From positions 1 to 64,000 of the forward strand of contig CAMELV010000008.1 in assembly GCA_945925985.1 (NCBI GenBank): a DNA stretch of 64,000 bases, written 5' to 3'. The first letter of the stretch is position 1, and each line of letters starts with the position of its first letter. Source of the stretch: Comamonas sp. lk (GTDB lineage Bacteria > Pseudomonadota > Gammaproteobacteria > Burkholderiales > Burkholderiaceae_C). The position numbers and the translations under genes are program-made. Under the pieces are notes generated by a model. It was not told the origin of the DNA and made no database searches. It saw nothing but the letters and a program-made list of their open reading frames with translations. Positions 1 to 8,167 of the stretch are shown here, one piece after another.

Positions 1-148
1 CAGCCAGAAGGCCAAACCAGGAATCAAGGAAGGAGGAAAACTGGACTATTGAGTACACTTATCCACAGTTGCCGATTCAAACGGCAACTACCCGTCCTGG
101 GTCAATATTGAATCGGCAGGGTGGGTCAATATTCAATCGGCGCGAACA
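1..148 (+). mobile_element. Right end of an IS21-family insertion sequence
   Basis: Two direct copies of a 20-bp motif, TGGGTCAATATT-(G/C)-AATCGGC, lie at 98-117 and 122-141, and an inverted copy of the core (GCCGATTCAA) lies at 71-80. The second copy runs directly into GCGAACA, so read from outside the end is TGTTCGCGCCGATTG. Repeated transposase-binding sites next to a terminus of this form are typical of IS21-family ends. Bases 2-52 can be read as the last 16 codons of a protein ending KLDY at TGA 50-52, which might be the tail of istB, but this is not proven. The rest of the element lies outside the window. Confidence 0.6.
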
Positions 149-155
149 GGGTTAA

Positions 156-1160
156 TCAAAGAGGCCCGGTGGGCCTCTTTTTTTGCATCAGACCCTTGTT
201 TGCAAGCCACTTCTGAATCAAGTTGGCCACTAGATTGGAGTTGGTGTCCATCATCAGCATGTGGGAGTTTCCCCCAACCCCTATCGCTGGCAGGTCCAGT
301 TCGTCAACTGCCACACCCTGAGATCGCAATGTGTTGCCGTATTGGTTTAACCCCTGCCTGATGCGACGCCATAGGGCACTTGAGTCCATATGATCACCCC
401 AAACAAATAAATGTGGGATATGCCGCAGGGCGGATAAGGACTCCTGACTTGCGCCGGGAAAACCAGACGGTTCCACAGCAACGATTGCAGCAACTTTATC
501 GGGGTGAGCGGCAGCCATCCTGAATGCGAAGTTTGCTCCCTGGCTGTGCGTGATGATGACGAACGGACCATGATCATCGACAAGTGTGTTGTATGCCGCC
601 AGTGTGGCGTGATCTGTTGTGGTCCACCGAGGCGTGGCCTGCTTCATGAACTGATCAAATGCGGCGATTGGAAAAAGCGTTCCGGGATTGGCTGAGCTTG
701 CACTGGCGCTACCGTTCCATGACCCGTCCGCCCCAAACCGAAACAACTCCCAGGCTTCCGCCTTCGTGCGAAAGTGAGGCTCGCCTTGAAAAATTTCTGG
801 AAAGCGAGCCCAGGACGCGCGACCGCGTTCTACGGCGTCCGCCACATAGACATCGTGACCTGCGTGCAAAAACCAGCTTTGCCATCCGGGTTGCCCGTCT
901 GGCTTTGTCTCGTAAGTTACGCCACACAGCCCACCACCGTGCATCAGCAATAAGGGATGGCGAGCTTTAGGCGCCGCAAGGCGGACGTATTGCACATACA
1001 TCTGTTCGACTTCAAAGGCGCCATTGGGGTCCACCATGACAGGCGGATTGCCCGGCGAATAGAGCACTTCGCGCTCAGCCAGCCCGCCGAGCACGACCTC
1101 TCTACCGCCGATGTGCATGCTTCCGATGTCTCGGATGCTGAAGGTTTGGGGATGGTTCAT
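156..1160 (-). CDS. Alpha/beta-hydrolase, esterase 713-like
   Basis: A 334-aa serine esterase with an alpha/beta-hydrolase fold. An HGGG oxyanion motif is at residues 74-77 and the nucleophile elbow T-H-S-Q-G puts the serine at 206. A Glu at about 230 (VEPSGFPG) and the His at 300 (GGNSHML) are the likely other members of a Ser-Glu-His triad, an arrangement known from the Alcaligenes esterase 713 group, which the N-terminal half also resembles. No signal peptide is evident. The last nine residues (KKRPTGPL region) are encoded by the terminator hairpin at 158-184, so the present C-terminus may differ from the ancestral one; an IS21-type end lies only 8 bp beyond the stop. It follows the TetR gene in the same direction. 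The natural substrate is unknown. Confidence 0.75.
   Translation of the reverse strand: MNHPQTFSIRDIGSMHIGGREVVLGGLAEREVLYSPGNPPVMVDPNGAFEVEQMYVQYVRLAAPKARHPLLLMHGGGLCGVTYETKPDGQPGWQSWFLHAGHDVYVADAVERGRASWARFPEIFQGEPHFRTKAEAWELFRFGADGSWNGSASASSANPGTLFPIAAFDQFMKQATPRWTTTDHATLAAYNTLVDDHGPFVIITHSQGANFAFRMAAAHPDKVAAIVAVEPSGFPGASQESLSALRHIPHLFVWGDHMDSSALWRRIRQGLNQYGNTLRSQGVAVDELDLPAIGVGGNSHMLMMDTNSNLVANLIQKWLANKGLMQKKRPTGPL
158..184 (+). terminator. Rho-independent terminator at IS/esterase junction
   Basis: A perfect 10-bp stem (AAAGAGGCCC / GGGCCTCTTT) with a GGT loop is followed by TTTT, and the U-tract is on the plus strand. It would stop transcription coming from the left. The same bases encode the last residues of the esterase on the minus strand. 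Confidence 0.8.
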
Positions 1161-1238
1161 TTAAAAACCTGGCGACTTTCGAGTCAGTGATTTCCCAACA
1201 ACGGTTGATTGCTCATTGCGACGTTATGGGGTTACTGG

Positions 1239-1835
1239 CTAAGAGCGAGGCGGGTGGAATAGCGCGAACAATTGCCGCGCGACGGCTGCTGGCGAATCTC
1301 TGCCAGGCTGATACCAATTGAGTGCCCCGTTGAGTGCCCCAAGCAGCCCGAGCCGGAAATATCGGCGCTTAATGCCGGGTGCCAGCTCAACGGCCTCGGT
1401 CAACTCTCCGAATACCCGTTCGTAGCGATCACGTTCCTGCACGAGAGCAACGCGCATCGTCTCAGTGTAGGCCGATGACCAGTCAGCCAACACCGTTGCC
1501 GCAGGGCTATCTCGGGTTAGTAGTGCCTCAAGGTGCGCAACGCATGCCGCCTCGAGCCGGTCCCAGGGGTCTGGCAGTGGGGCAATAGCGGCCTGAACAT
1601 CCGCAATGAAGGCGTCAACTCCAGAGGCATACACAGAAATAAACAGCTCTTCCTTTGAACCAAAGTGGTGGTAGAGCGAGCCGTGGAGAATCCCGAATGC
1701 TGCTGCAATGTCTCTCATGGAGGTATTGCCATACCCGCGCTCACCAAAAAGGCGCGCTGCTTTGTCGATGAGTTCAGCTTTGCGATCGGGCGTAATGCCA
1801 CCGACAGCGCTGGCGGCGTCAGCCTTGCGCGTCAT
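1239..1835 (-). CDS. TetR/AcrR-family transcriptional regulator
   Basis: 198 aa. The N-terminal TetR helix-turn-helix is clear at about residues 20-66 (LIDKAARLFGERGYGNTSM, then HGSLYHHFGSKEELF). The remainder is a helical ligand-binding domain typical of the family in length. The start codon overlaps the stop of the upstream enoyl-CoA hydratase by 4 bp (ATGA), so the two genes are translationally coupled and the regulator probably controls this small operon in response to an acyl-CoA or related ligand. The ligand is inference. Confidence 0.9.
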   Translation of the reverse strand: MTRKADAASAVGGITPDRKAELIDKAARLFGERGYGNTSMRDIAAAFGILHGSLYHHFGSKEELFISVYASGVDAFIADVQAAIAPLPDPWDRLEAACVAHLEALLTRDSPAATVLADWSSAYTETMRVALVQERDRYERVFGELTEAVELAPGIKRRYFRLGLLGALNGALNWYQPGRDSPAAVARQLFALFHPPRS

Positions 1836-2686
1836 GCCGGGGCTTGGTCAGCGCGAGGAATCAATGCATCAGCGATGGTGCGGTGGCCGAGGGCTACAGC
1901 CTCGATCAGCGGTAAAGCCTCGGGGTCGACCATGCAGTCGCAGAACAAGGTCCGTTCAGCGGCCAATCCATCCGCCTTACTCCACCGACCAGCATTTCGC
2001 ACCAACCGTTTGATGTTCGCGCAGGCTCGCGCTGGAGCTGCCTCAATACCTTGGGCTAAACCATGTGCAGAGTGAAGCACATCCTTCACACACGCCGACG
2101 CAATACCCAGCGCAAGAACCTCCTGCGGATTGAACACCTTGGCGGTTAACAGGTAGAACAAGGATCTGCTAGTGCCCAGCAACTCGGCCAATGCCTGGGT
2201 ACCACCAGCACCCGGCAGCAGGCCCAGATTGAGTTCAGGCAGACCCAGTTGGTAGTCTCCCTCCTGGACCACTCGAATATCGCAGCCCAGTGCCAATTCA
2301 AAACCGCCCCCCATAGCCACGCCATTGATCGCTGCGATAAATATCAAGGGACTCTTGTCGATGCGCTCAAGGCAATCGTGGATGCCGCCATTGGGAACCG
2401 GGCGATCCCTTGAGAATTTTTTTCCCTTGGCCTGAAAAAACTGTGCACGCTTGTGCAGTATTGCGACGTCGTAATGGCGAATGAAGACGCCAGGATCTCG
2501 CCCGGTAAGGATCACGACTCGTCCTTGGGGCCAATGCTCCAGGCGGTCCAGCACCAGCGCCAACTCGGCCTCCATCGCTTCATCCATATAACCATGTGGC
2601 GGATTGAAGAACTGAACAACTGCTGTTGCACCGCTCAGTGACATCGACACTCGCGTGCCTAACCATTCAACAACATTCAAATCCAT
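1832..2686 (-). CDS. Enoyl-CoA hydratase/isomerase family (crotonase)
   Basis: 284 aa with the crotonase fold. Both glutamates used by hydratases are present, in GGGFELALGCD and in LGLPELNLGLLPGAGG, together with the oxyanion-hole glycines. The N-terminal about 15 residues (MDLNVVEWLGTRV) and the extra segment around 100-120 (KGKKFSRDRP) are unlike the short-chain FadB/PaaF form seen at 20826-21605, so the substrate is probably different. It heads a two-gene unit with the TetR gene. The 272 bp upstream, up to the CoA-transferase, show no gene I can support. Confidence 0.85.
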   Translation of the reverse strand: MDLNVVEWLGTRVSMSLSGATAVVQFFNPPHGYMDEAMEAELALVLDRLEHWPQGRVVILTGRDPGVFIRHYDVAILHKRAQFFQAKGKKFSRDRPVPNGGIHDCLERIDKSPLIFIAAINGVAMGGGFELALGCDIRVVQEGDYQLGLPELNLGLLPGAGGTQALAELLGTSRSLFYLLTAKVFNPQEVLALGIASACVKDVLHSAHGLAQGIEAAPARACANIKRLVRNAGRWSKADGLAAERTLFCDCMVDPEALPLIEAVALGHRTIADALIPRADQAPA

Positions 2687-2958
2687 TTCGATCCTTATGG
2701 CTTGATCGCGCCCAGACGGCAGACCTTAGTGACACGAGATCTTGCGGTTGCTTAACGGCACCATCATAAAACAGTCGGTTGGTTTCTTTATCTCGTTATG
2801 GCTGGATCTGCCCCGGCCATAACGCGGCGCGCATGGGTAACAAAACATAGACGCCTTCGACACGCCAGGCCGATGCTGGAAGCATGGCGCGGTAGCCATC
2901 ACGTGTCGCGATTCAAAGATGGGTTTTGCTGATATGGCTTGTTTGACCCACTGACGGC

Positions 2959-4155
2959 TCACACCGCGCCCTGTGCATGCAACTCGGCCACCGCCGCATC
3001 GTCCCATCCCAACTCCGCCAGGATGGCGTCGGTATGTTGCCCGAGCGCCGGGACCGGGTCCATGCGGGCTGGGTCGGCGCCATCCACACCGGTACCCGGC
3101 GGCAGCAGGGCTGGCACAGGGCCAGCCGGCGTTTCCACCTGGGCCCAGCGCTGCCGCGCTTGGAGCTGAGGATGTTGCCAAAGGGCCTGCATGTCGTTGA
3201 CCTGGGCGTTGGCGATCTGGGCTTGGTCCAGGCGCTCAATCAGCTGCTCGGACGTGAGGGCAGAAAAAGCCTCAACGATGATGTCGCGCAGGGCTTGGCG
3301 CGCCGCAGTGCGCTTGGCATTGGCATCGAAGCGCTCGTCGCTCGCCAGTGCCGGTTGCAGCAGCACCAGGCTGCAAAACGACGCCCACTCCCGCTCATTT
3401 TGCAAGCCCAGCATGACCACCTTGCCGTCGCCTGCCGGGAATGGGCCGTAGGGGTAGATGGTGGCGTGGGCTGCGCCGCTGCGCTGGGGCGCGCTGGCAC
3501 CCTCAAACGCGTAGTACATCGGGAATGACATCCATTCGGCCATGCTCTCCAGCATTGACACGTCAATGCGGCAACCCCGGCCCGTCTGGCCGCGTTGCAG
3601 CAGTGCCGCCAGGATGTTGGAGTAGGCGTACATGCCGGCGGCAATGTCGGCGATGGACATGCCCGCCTTGACCGGCTCTTCTGGTGTTCCGGTCACCGAC
3701 AAAAAGCCCGCTTCGCTCTGAATCAACAGGTCGTAGGCTTTTTTGTCGCGGTAAGGCCCAGGGCGGGCGGGGTCATCGCCATAGCCGGAGATGTCACACA
3801 CGACCAGGTGGGGATGCTTGTCCTTCAAGTCCTCCCAAGACAGGCCCAACCGCGCCGCCGCGCCGGGCGCCAGGTTCTGCACCAGCACATCGGCCCGCTC
3901 GAGCAGCGCGCCCAGCACCGGTTGCGCCGCGTCGTGCTTCAGGTCGAGCGTCAAGCTTTCTTTGCTGCGGTTGGTCCACACAAAATGGGAGGACAGCCCA
4001 CGCACCCGCCCATCGTAGGCGCGGGCAAAGTCACCGCTGCCAGGCCTCTCCACTTTGATGACGCGTGCCCCCAGGTCGGCCAGTTGCCGGGTACAGAAGG
4101 GGGCGGCAATGGCCTGTTCCAGAGCGACGACGGTGACGCCGTTCAGGGGTCTCAT
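2959..4155 (-). CDS. CaiB/BaiF-type (class III) CoA-transferase
   Basis: 398 aa, using the ATG at 4155 (MRPLNGVTVVALEQ). This gives the usual family N-terminus and leaves 10 bp to the upstream gene; the longer frame to 4206 would overlap that gene. Features of the family are A-P-F-C-T-R-Q-L-A-D-L-G-A-R-V-I-K-V-E, NRSKESLTLDLK, the catalytic Asp in SEAGFLSVTG/YDLLIQ context, and GRGCRIDVSMLESM. It transfers CoA between carboxylic acids. It sits last in a run acyl-CoA dehydrogenase - CoA-transferase below a MaoC-like hydratase, which suggests activation of a short dicarboxylic or branched acid. Confidence 0.9.
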   Translation of the reverse strand: MRPLNGVTVVALEQAIAAPFCTRQLADLGARVIKVERPGSGDFARAYDGRVRGLSSHFVWTNRSKESLTLDLKHDAAQPVLGALLERADVLVQNLAPGAAARLGLSWEDLKDKHPHLVVCDISGYGDDPARPGPYRDKKAYDLLIQSEAGFLSVTGTPEEPVKAGMSIADIAAGMYAYSNILAALLQRGQTGRGCRIDVSMLESMAEWMSFPMYYAFEGASAPQRSGAAHATIYPYGPFPAGDGKVVMLGLQNEREWASFCSLVLLQPALASDERFDANAKRTAARQALRDIIVEAFSALTSEQLIERLDQAQIANAQVNDMQALWQHPQLQARQRWAQVETPAGPVPALLPPGTGVDGADPARMDPVPALGQHTDAILAELGWDDAAVAELHAQGAV

Positions 4156-4165
4156 GGTTTGCCGA

Positions 4166-5329
4166 TCAAAACGAGCGCGGCAGGCCGAGCATGTGCTCGC
4201 CAACATACGACAGGATCATGTTGGTGGAGATCGGCGCCACCTGGTACAGGCGCGTCTCGCGAAACTTGCGCTCCACGTCGTAATCGCAGGCAAAGCCAAA
4301 GCCACCGTGGGTTTGCAGGCAAGCATTGCCTGCCTCCCAGCTGGCCTTGGCGGCCAGGTACTTGGCCATATTGGCCTCGGCCCCGGCATTTTGTCGCGCG
4401 TCGATCTTCTCGCAAGCCCGCCAGCGCATCAGGCTGGCGGCTTCCAGCTCAATAAAGGCCTCAGCCAGCGGGAACTGGATGCCCTGGTTCTGCCCGATCG
4501 GGCGGCCGAACACCTGGCGCTCATTGGCGTATTTCGTGGCCCGGTCCAAAAACCAATAGCCGTCGCCGATGCACTCGGCCGCAATCAGGGTGCGCTCGGC
4601 GTTCAGCCCCTCAAAGATCACGCGCAGGCCTTTGCCCTCTTCACCCAGCAGTGCGTCCTCGGGGATTTCCAGGTTGTCAAAAAACAACTCGTTGGTCTCG
4701 TGGTTGACCATGTTCAGGATGGGGCGCACGGTCAAGCCCCGGCCCACGGCCTGGGCCAGGTCAATGATGAAGCAGCTCAGGCCGTCGCTCTTTTTTTGCC
4801 CCTCGGCCCATGGCGAGGTGCGTGCCAGCAGGATCAGCAGGTCGCTGTGTTGCACCCTAGAGATCCACACCTTCTGGCCGTTGATCACCCAGCGACCGTC
4901 CTTTTTGACTGCCGTGGTCTTGAGCTTGGTGGTGTCGCTGCCAGTGCTCGGTTCGGTCACGCCCATGGATTGCACCCGCAGTTCCCCGGCGGCGATCTTG
5001 GGCAGGTAGAAGGTTTTCTGCGCCTCGGAGCCACTGAAGACGATGCTGTTCATCACGTACATCTGCCCATGGCAGGCACCTGAGTTACCACCCGAGCGGT
5101 TGATCTCTTCCATGATGACCGAGGCCTCGGCCATGGACAGGCCCGGGCCGCCGTAGGCCTGCGGGATCAGGGCCGCCAGCCAGCCGGCCTTTGTCAAGGC
5201 GTTCACGAAGTCTTCGGGGTACCCGCGTTCCTGGTCGATTTTGCGGAAATACGCATCCGGGTACTGGGCGCACAGAGCCCGCACCGCATCGCGAACTTCT
5301 GGGTAAGTCTGGGCGCCTTCAGTCTTCAT
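4166..5329 (-). CDS. Acyl-CoA dehydrogenase
   Basis: 387 aa from the ATG at 5329 (MKTEGAQTYPEV); the reading frame continues upstream to 5551, but that part is low-complexity and overlaps the next gene. Family signatures are MGVTEPSTGSDTTKL (FAD-binding), RQVFGRPIGQNQGIQF, and LQTHGGFGFACDYDVERKFRE near the C-terminus. The catalytic Glu position should be checked by alignment. The enzyme makes a 2,3-double bond in an acyl-CoA and feeds electrons to ETF. It is separated by 16 bp from the hydratase upstream and 10 bp from the CoA-transferase downstream, indicating an operon. Confidence 0.92.
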   Translation of the reverse strand: MKTEGAQTYPEVRDAVRALCAQYPDAYFRKIDQERGYPEDFVNALTKAGWLAALIPQAYGGPGLSMAEASVIMEEINRSGGNSGACHGQMYVMNSIVFSGSEAQKTFYLPKIAAGELRVQSMGVTEPSTGSDTTKLKTTAVKKDGRWVINGQKVWISRVQHSDLLILLARTSPWAEGQKKSDGLSCFIIDLAQAVGRGLTVRPILNMVNHETNELFFDNLEIPEDALLGEEGKGLRVIFEGLNAERTLIAAECIGDGYWFLDRATKYANERQVFGRPIGQNQGIQFPLAEAFIELEAASLMRWRACEKIDARQNAGAEANMAKYLAAKASWEAGNACLQTHGGFGFACDYDVERKFRETRLYQVAPISTNMILSYVGEHMLGLPRSF

Positions 5330-5345
5330 AGCTTGTTTTTGTGGT

Positions 5346-6194
5346 TCAGTGGCTGGCAAGGGTCGCCGTGGCTTGCAGGGCCAGTTGGCCTTGGGGTCCG
5401 CGCGCCCACAGGGTCGCAAGGTCACCGTCCAGCCGGCCGCAAACATCAAAGTGCGCGGTGTCAAACAGGGGGCTGATCGCCTTGAACTCAAAGGTCTTGA
5501 CCTGGGCCGAGGGGTGCACGCGGCGGAGCTGGTCAATGAGCAAGGTGGCAATCAGTGGCCCGTGCACCACAAGGCCGGGGTAGCCCTCTTCGGTCATCGC
5601 ATACGGCCGGTCGTAATGGATGCGGTGTCCATTGAAGGTCAAGGCCGAATACCGGAACAAGAGCACCGGGTCGGGCGTGATCCGGCGGCTGAACTGTTCG
5701 TCTGTGCGAGCCGCCGTGGCTTGCGGCGGGGTTTCGCCGGCCAGGGGCATCTCGCGGTAAACGATGTCATGGTCTTCAACAATGGCCAGGCCTTGGACAT
5801 CGGAGATTTGATGGTTCACACGAACAAACACCAGGGTGCCAGTGCGTCCTTGTTTGGCGCTGATGTCAGCGATCTTGCTGGTGCGGGTCACTGCCGAGCC
5901 GGCCCGCAGCGAATGCAGAAATGTCATGCGACTGCCTGCCCACATGCGGCGCGGCAGCGCAACTGGGGGCAAGAAGCCGCCCCGCTTCGGATGGCCGTCC
6001 GCCGCAACAGTGGCCTGCGGGTGCACCGGCAGAAAGTAGAGCCAATGCCAGCATGGGGCAAGGGCTTGGCCTGGCAGCGGGGGCGGGTCGTCGCGGTCCA
6101 GCGTGGCCGCCAGTGCCGCCATCGGGGCTAAGCTGACATGGTCTTCCAGAGTTTCGGTCTTGCCAACCCATTGTTTGAGATCATCGAGGTGCAT
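5346..6194 (-). CDS. MaoC/FAS1-like acyl-CoA hydratase (mesaconyl-C4-CoA hydratase type)
   Basis: 282 aa, a double hot-dog protein. Residues 1-130 match the FAS1-like dehydratase N-terminal domain, with PPVALPRRMWAGS characteristic. The C-terminal half carries the hydratase-2 motif (FNGHRIHYDRPYAMTEEG, then YPGLVVHGP) with the catalytic Asp and His. Relatives hydrate mesaconyl-C4-CoA and similar 3-methylfumaryl-type thioesters. In this operon it would act on the product of the acyl-CoA dehydrogenase or on a CoA-transferase product. Substrate assignment is inference. The next gene upstream (IclR) ends 44 bp away in the same direction. Confidence 0.8.
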   Translation of the reverse strand: MHLDDLKQWVGKTETLEDHVSLAPMAALAATLDRDDPPPLPGQALAPCWHWLYFLPVHPQATVAADGHPKRGGFLPPVALPRRMWAGSRMTFLHSLRAGSAVTRTSKIADISAKQGRTGTLVFVRVNHQISDVQGLAIVEDHDIVYREMPLAGETPPQATAARTDEQFSRRITPDPVLLFRYSALTFNGHRIHYDRPYAMTEEGYPGLVVHGPLIATLLIDQLRRVHPSAQVKTFEFKAISPLFDTAHFDVCGRLDGDLATLWARGPQGQLALQATATLASH

Positions 6195-6238
6195 GTCGAG
6201 GTGGTTCCGTTGGGATGAATGTGTTCCCCTGGCTGATC

Positions 6239-7036
6239 TTACAGGCGCAGTTGCATCAGCATGGGCGCCATCGCGCTGGCTTCGAGGCGCAGCCTGGCAG
6301 CCAAGTCTGCGGCGGTGGATTCAGTCAGCGCCGTTCCGGCCAGGGCCAAGGTCACTGAGGTCACCGGCGCTTGGCCGTCTGTGGGGATGGCGACGCTCAC
6401 CGCAGAGATACCCGTGGCGATATCGCCCAGGTTCAAGGCGTAGCCGAGTTCACGAGACCGCACCAGCATCCTGCTGACGCCCGTCCATCGCATCGTCTCC
6501 TGCTGATCGATGGTGCGTTGGTTGTCTACCTCAATGCGGGTTTGCTCGGCTGGCGGCAAAGCCAGCAGCATGGCGACACCGCCGGCGGTCAGGCACAAGG
6601 GGCGTCTGCCACCGACGTCCAGCATCAGCGAAGGGACCGGTCCCGCGCCATCATGGCGCGCCAGGCAAACCGACTCCACACCGCTGCGTATCTTCAGAAA
6701 AATGGTGCCATGAAGCTCGGTGGCGAGCACCGCCAGGCGGGCGTGCGCCAGCCGCCCGAGGTCAAAGTAGGGCGCCGCGGCCAGGCCCAATTCAAACGCC
6801 AGCGGGCCCAGCGTGTAGTGCTTGGAGCCGGGCACCCGGGTCGCCAGACCAGCGTCGCACAGGCCAGTCAGCAGCCGATGCACCGTGGCCGGATCGAGCT
6901 CCGCGTGCTTGGCCAAGTCGCTCAGTCGCCAGCCAATGCGGGTGTGGCCGGCCAAAAGCCGTAACAGGCCCACCGCACGGTGCAGTGATCGGGTGATGTC
7001 AGGGCGCGTGGGGGTGGTTTTTGGCACAAATTGCAT
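6239..7036 (-). CDS. IclR-family transcriptional regulator
   Basis: 265 aa with the ATG at 7036 (MQFVPKTTPTRPDIT). A TTG 36 bp upstream is in frame but gives an implausible MGGGPF N-terminus. A winged helix-turn-helix spans about residues 17-75 (SLHRAVGLLRLL, LDPATVHRLLTGLC) and is followed by the IclR effector domain ending with ISAVSVAIPTDGQAPV. It is divergent from the Bug receptor gene across a 94-bp gap and lies upstream of the hydratase/dehydrogenase/CoA-transferase genes. It is therefore well placed to control both transcripts. Confidence 0.9.
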   Translation of the reverse strand: MQFVPKTTPTRPDITRSLHRAVGLLRLLAGHTRIGWRLSDLAKHAELDPATVHRLLTGLCDAGLATRVPGSKHYTLGPLAFELGLAAAPYFDLGRLAHARLAVLATELHGTIFLKIRSGVESVCLARHDGAGPVPSLMLDVGGRRPLCLTAGGVAMLLALPPAEQTRIEVDNQRTIDQQETMRWTGVSRMLVRSRELGYALNLGDIATGISAVSVAIPTDGQAPVTSVTLALAGTALTESTAADLAARLRLEASAMAPMLMQLRL

Positions 7037-7130
7037 TCTATGAAAAACTGCCCAAAATGGACCACCACCCAAGGGTGCTCGTCGCTACGATGGTCAGCTC
7101 CAATGACCGACTCCAGAAAGTGAGAGCACC

Positions 7131-8111
7131 ATGCCAAACGTAGCCGCCCCCTTGCACCGCCGAATGTTCGCCGCCCTCGTGCTGGCGCTGGCGGTCCCCG
7201 CTCTGCACGCGCAGACCTATCCGACGGGTCCGATCCGGGTGGTGGTGCCGTTCCCGGCTGGCTCCGGCGTGGACGGGGTTGCCCGTGCGGTGATTTCGCG
7301 CATGGCTGTTGGCCTGGGCCAGCCGATCTTGATTGACAACCGTGCCGGTGCTGGCGGCAACATTGGCACTGAGTTTGTCGCCCGCGCGCCCAAGGATGGC
7401 TACACGCTGCTGTTCAACGCGACCCAGCTGGTGGGCAATCCGGGCATCAGCAACGTCAAGTACGACGCGGTGAAAGACTTTGCGCCGGTGTCGCTGGTCT
7501 CGCGTGTGTCGGCCATGTTGGTGGTGCCAACCGACTCGCCAGCCCGTTCTGTGCCCGAGCTGATCGCTTTGGCCAAGGACAAACCGGGTAGTCTCAGCTA
7601 TGCCTCTGGCGGCAACGGTGGCATCGGCCACTACTCTGGCGAGTTGCTCAAGTCCAATGGTGGCAATCTGGATATCGTGCATGTGCCGTACAAAAGTGCG
7701 GCCGAGCAGGTGACCTCGGTCATGACCAACCAGACCCAATTGGCGTTCCCGGCCTTGCAGATCGCACTGCCCTTGGTCAAAGCTGGCAAGTTGCGCGCCT
7801 TGGCGGTCACCGGCCAGCGGCGAAGCGCGCAGTTTCCCGAAGTGCCGACGATGGCTGAGGCCATGAAGCCGGGCTTCACGCTGGATGCCTGGTACGGCCT
7901 GCTGGCCCCGGCGGGCACGCCGGCACCGGTGATTGCGCGCTTGCGCGCGGAGCTGGTCAAGGTGCTGGCCGACCCCGCTGTGCGTGAATCATTAACCAGC
8001 GCCAGCCAGGACGTCGTCGGCAGCACGCCAGGCGAATTTGCCGAGGTCATTGTCCAAGACCTGAAGCTCTGGACAGACTTGGCGGTTCAGCTCAAGGTGA
8101 GGGTCGATTGA
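7131..8111 (+). CDS. Bug-type periplasmic substrate-binding receptor (tripartite tricarboxylate transporter)
   Basis: 326 aa. An N-terminal signal peptide has a hydrophobic stretch from about residues 12 to 26 and a likely cut after ALHA. The mature part has the Bug/TctC hallmarks: YPTGPIRVVVPFPAGSGVDGVAR, QPILIDNRAGAGGNIGT, DGYTLL. These proteins capture carboxylates such as tricarboxylates, terephthalate or short-chain acids. No TctA/TctB membrane genes are in this window, so it is an orphan receptor, as is common in Burkholderiales. It is divergent from IclR and followed by the enolase-family gene. Confidence 0.92.
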   Translation: MPNVAAPLHRRMFAALVLALAVPALHAQTYPTGPIRVVVPFPAGSGVDGVARAVISRMAVGLGQPILIDNRAGAGGNIGTEFVARAPKDGYTLLFNATQLVGNPGISNVKYDAVKDFAPVSLVSRVSAMLVVPTDSPARSVPELIALAKDKPGSLSYASGGNGGIGHYSGELLKSNGGNLDIVHVPYKSAAEQVTSVMTNQTQLAFPALQIALPLVKAGKLRALAVTGQRRSAQFPEVPTMAEAMKPGFTLDAWYGLLAPAGTPAPVIARLRAELVKVLADPAVRESLTSASQDVVGSTPGEFAEVIVQDLKLWTDLAVQLKVRVD

Positions 8112-8167
8112 GCTAGTTTGAACCGACGAGGAGCCCTGGACGACGTGCCAAGCCAATTCGGTAAACA

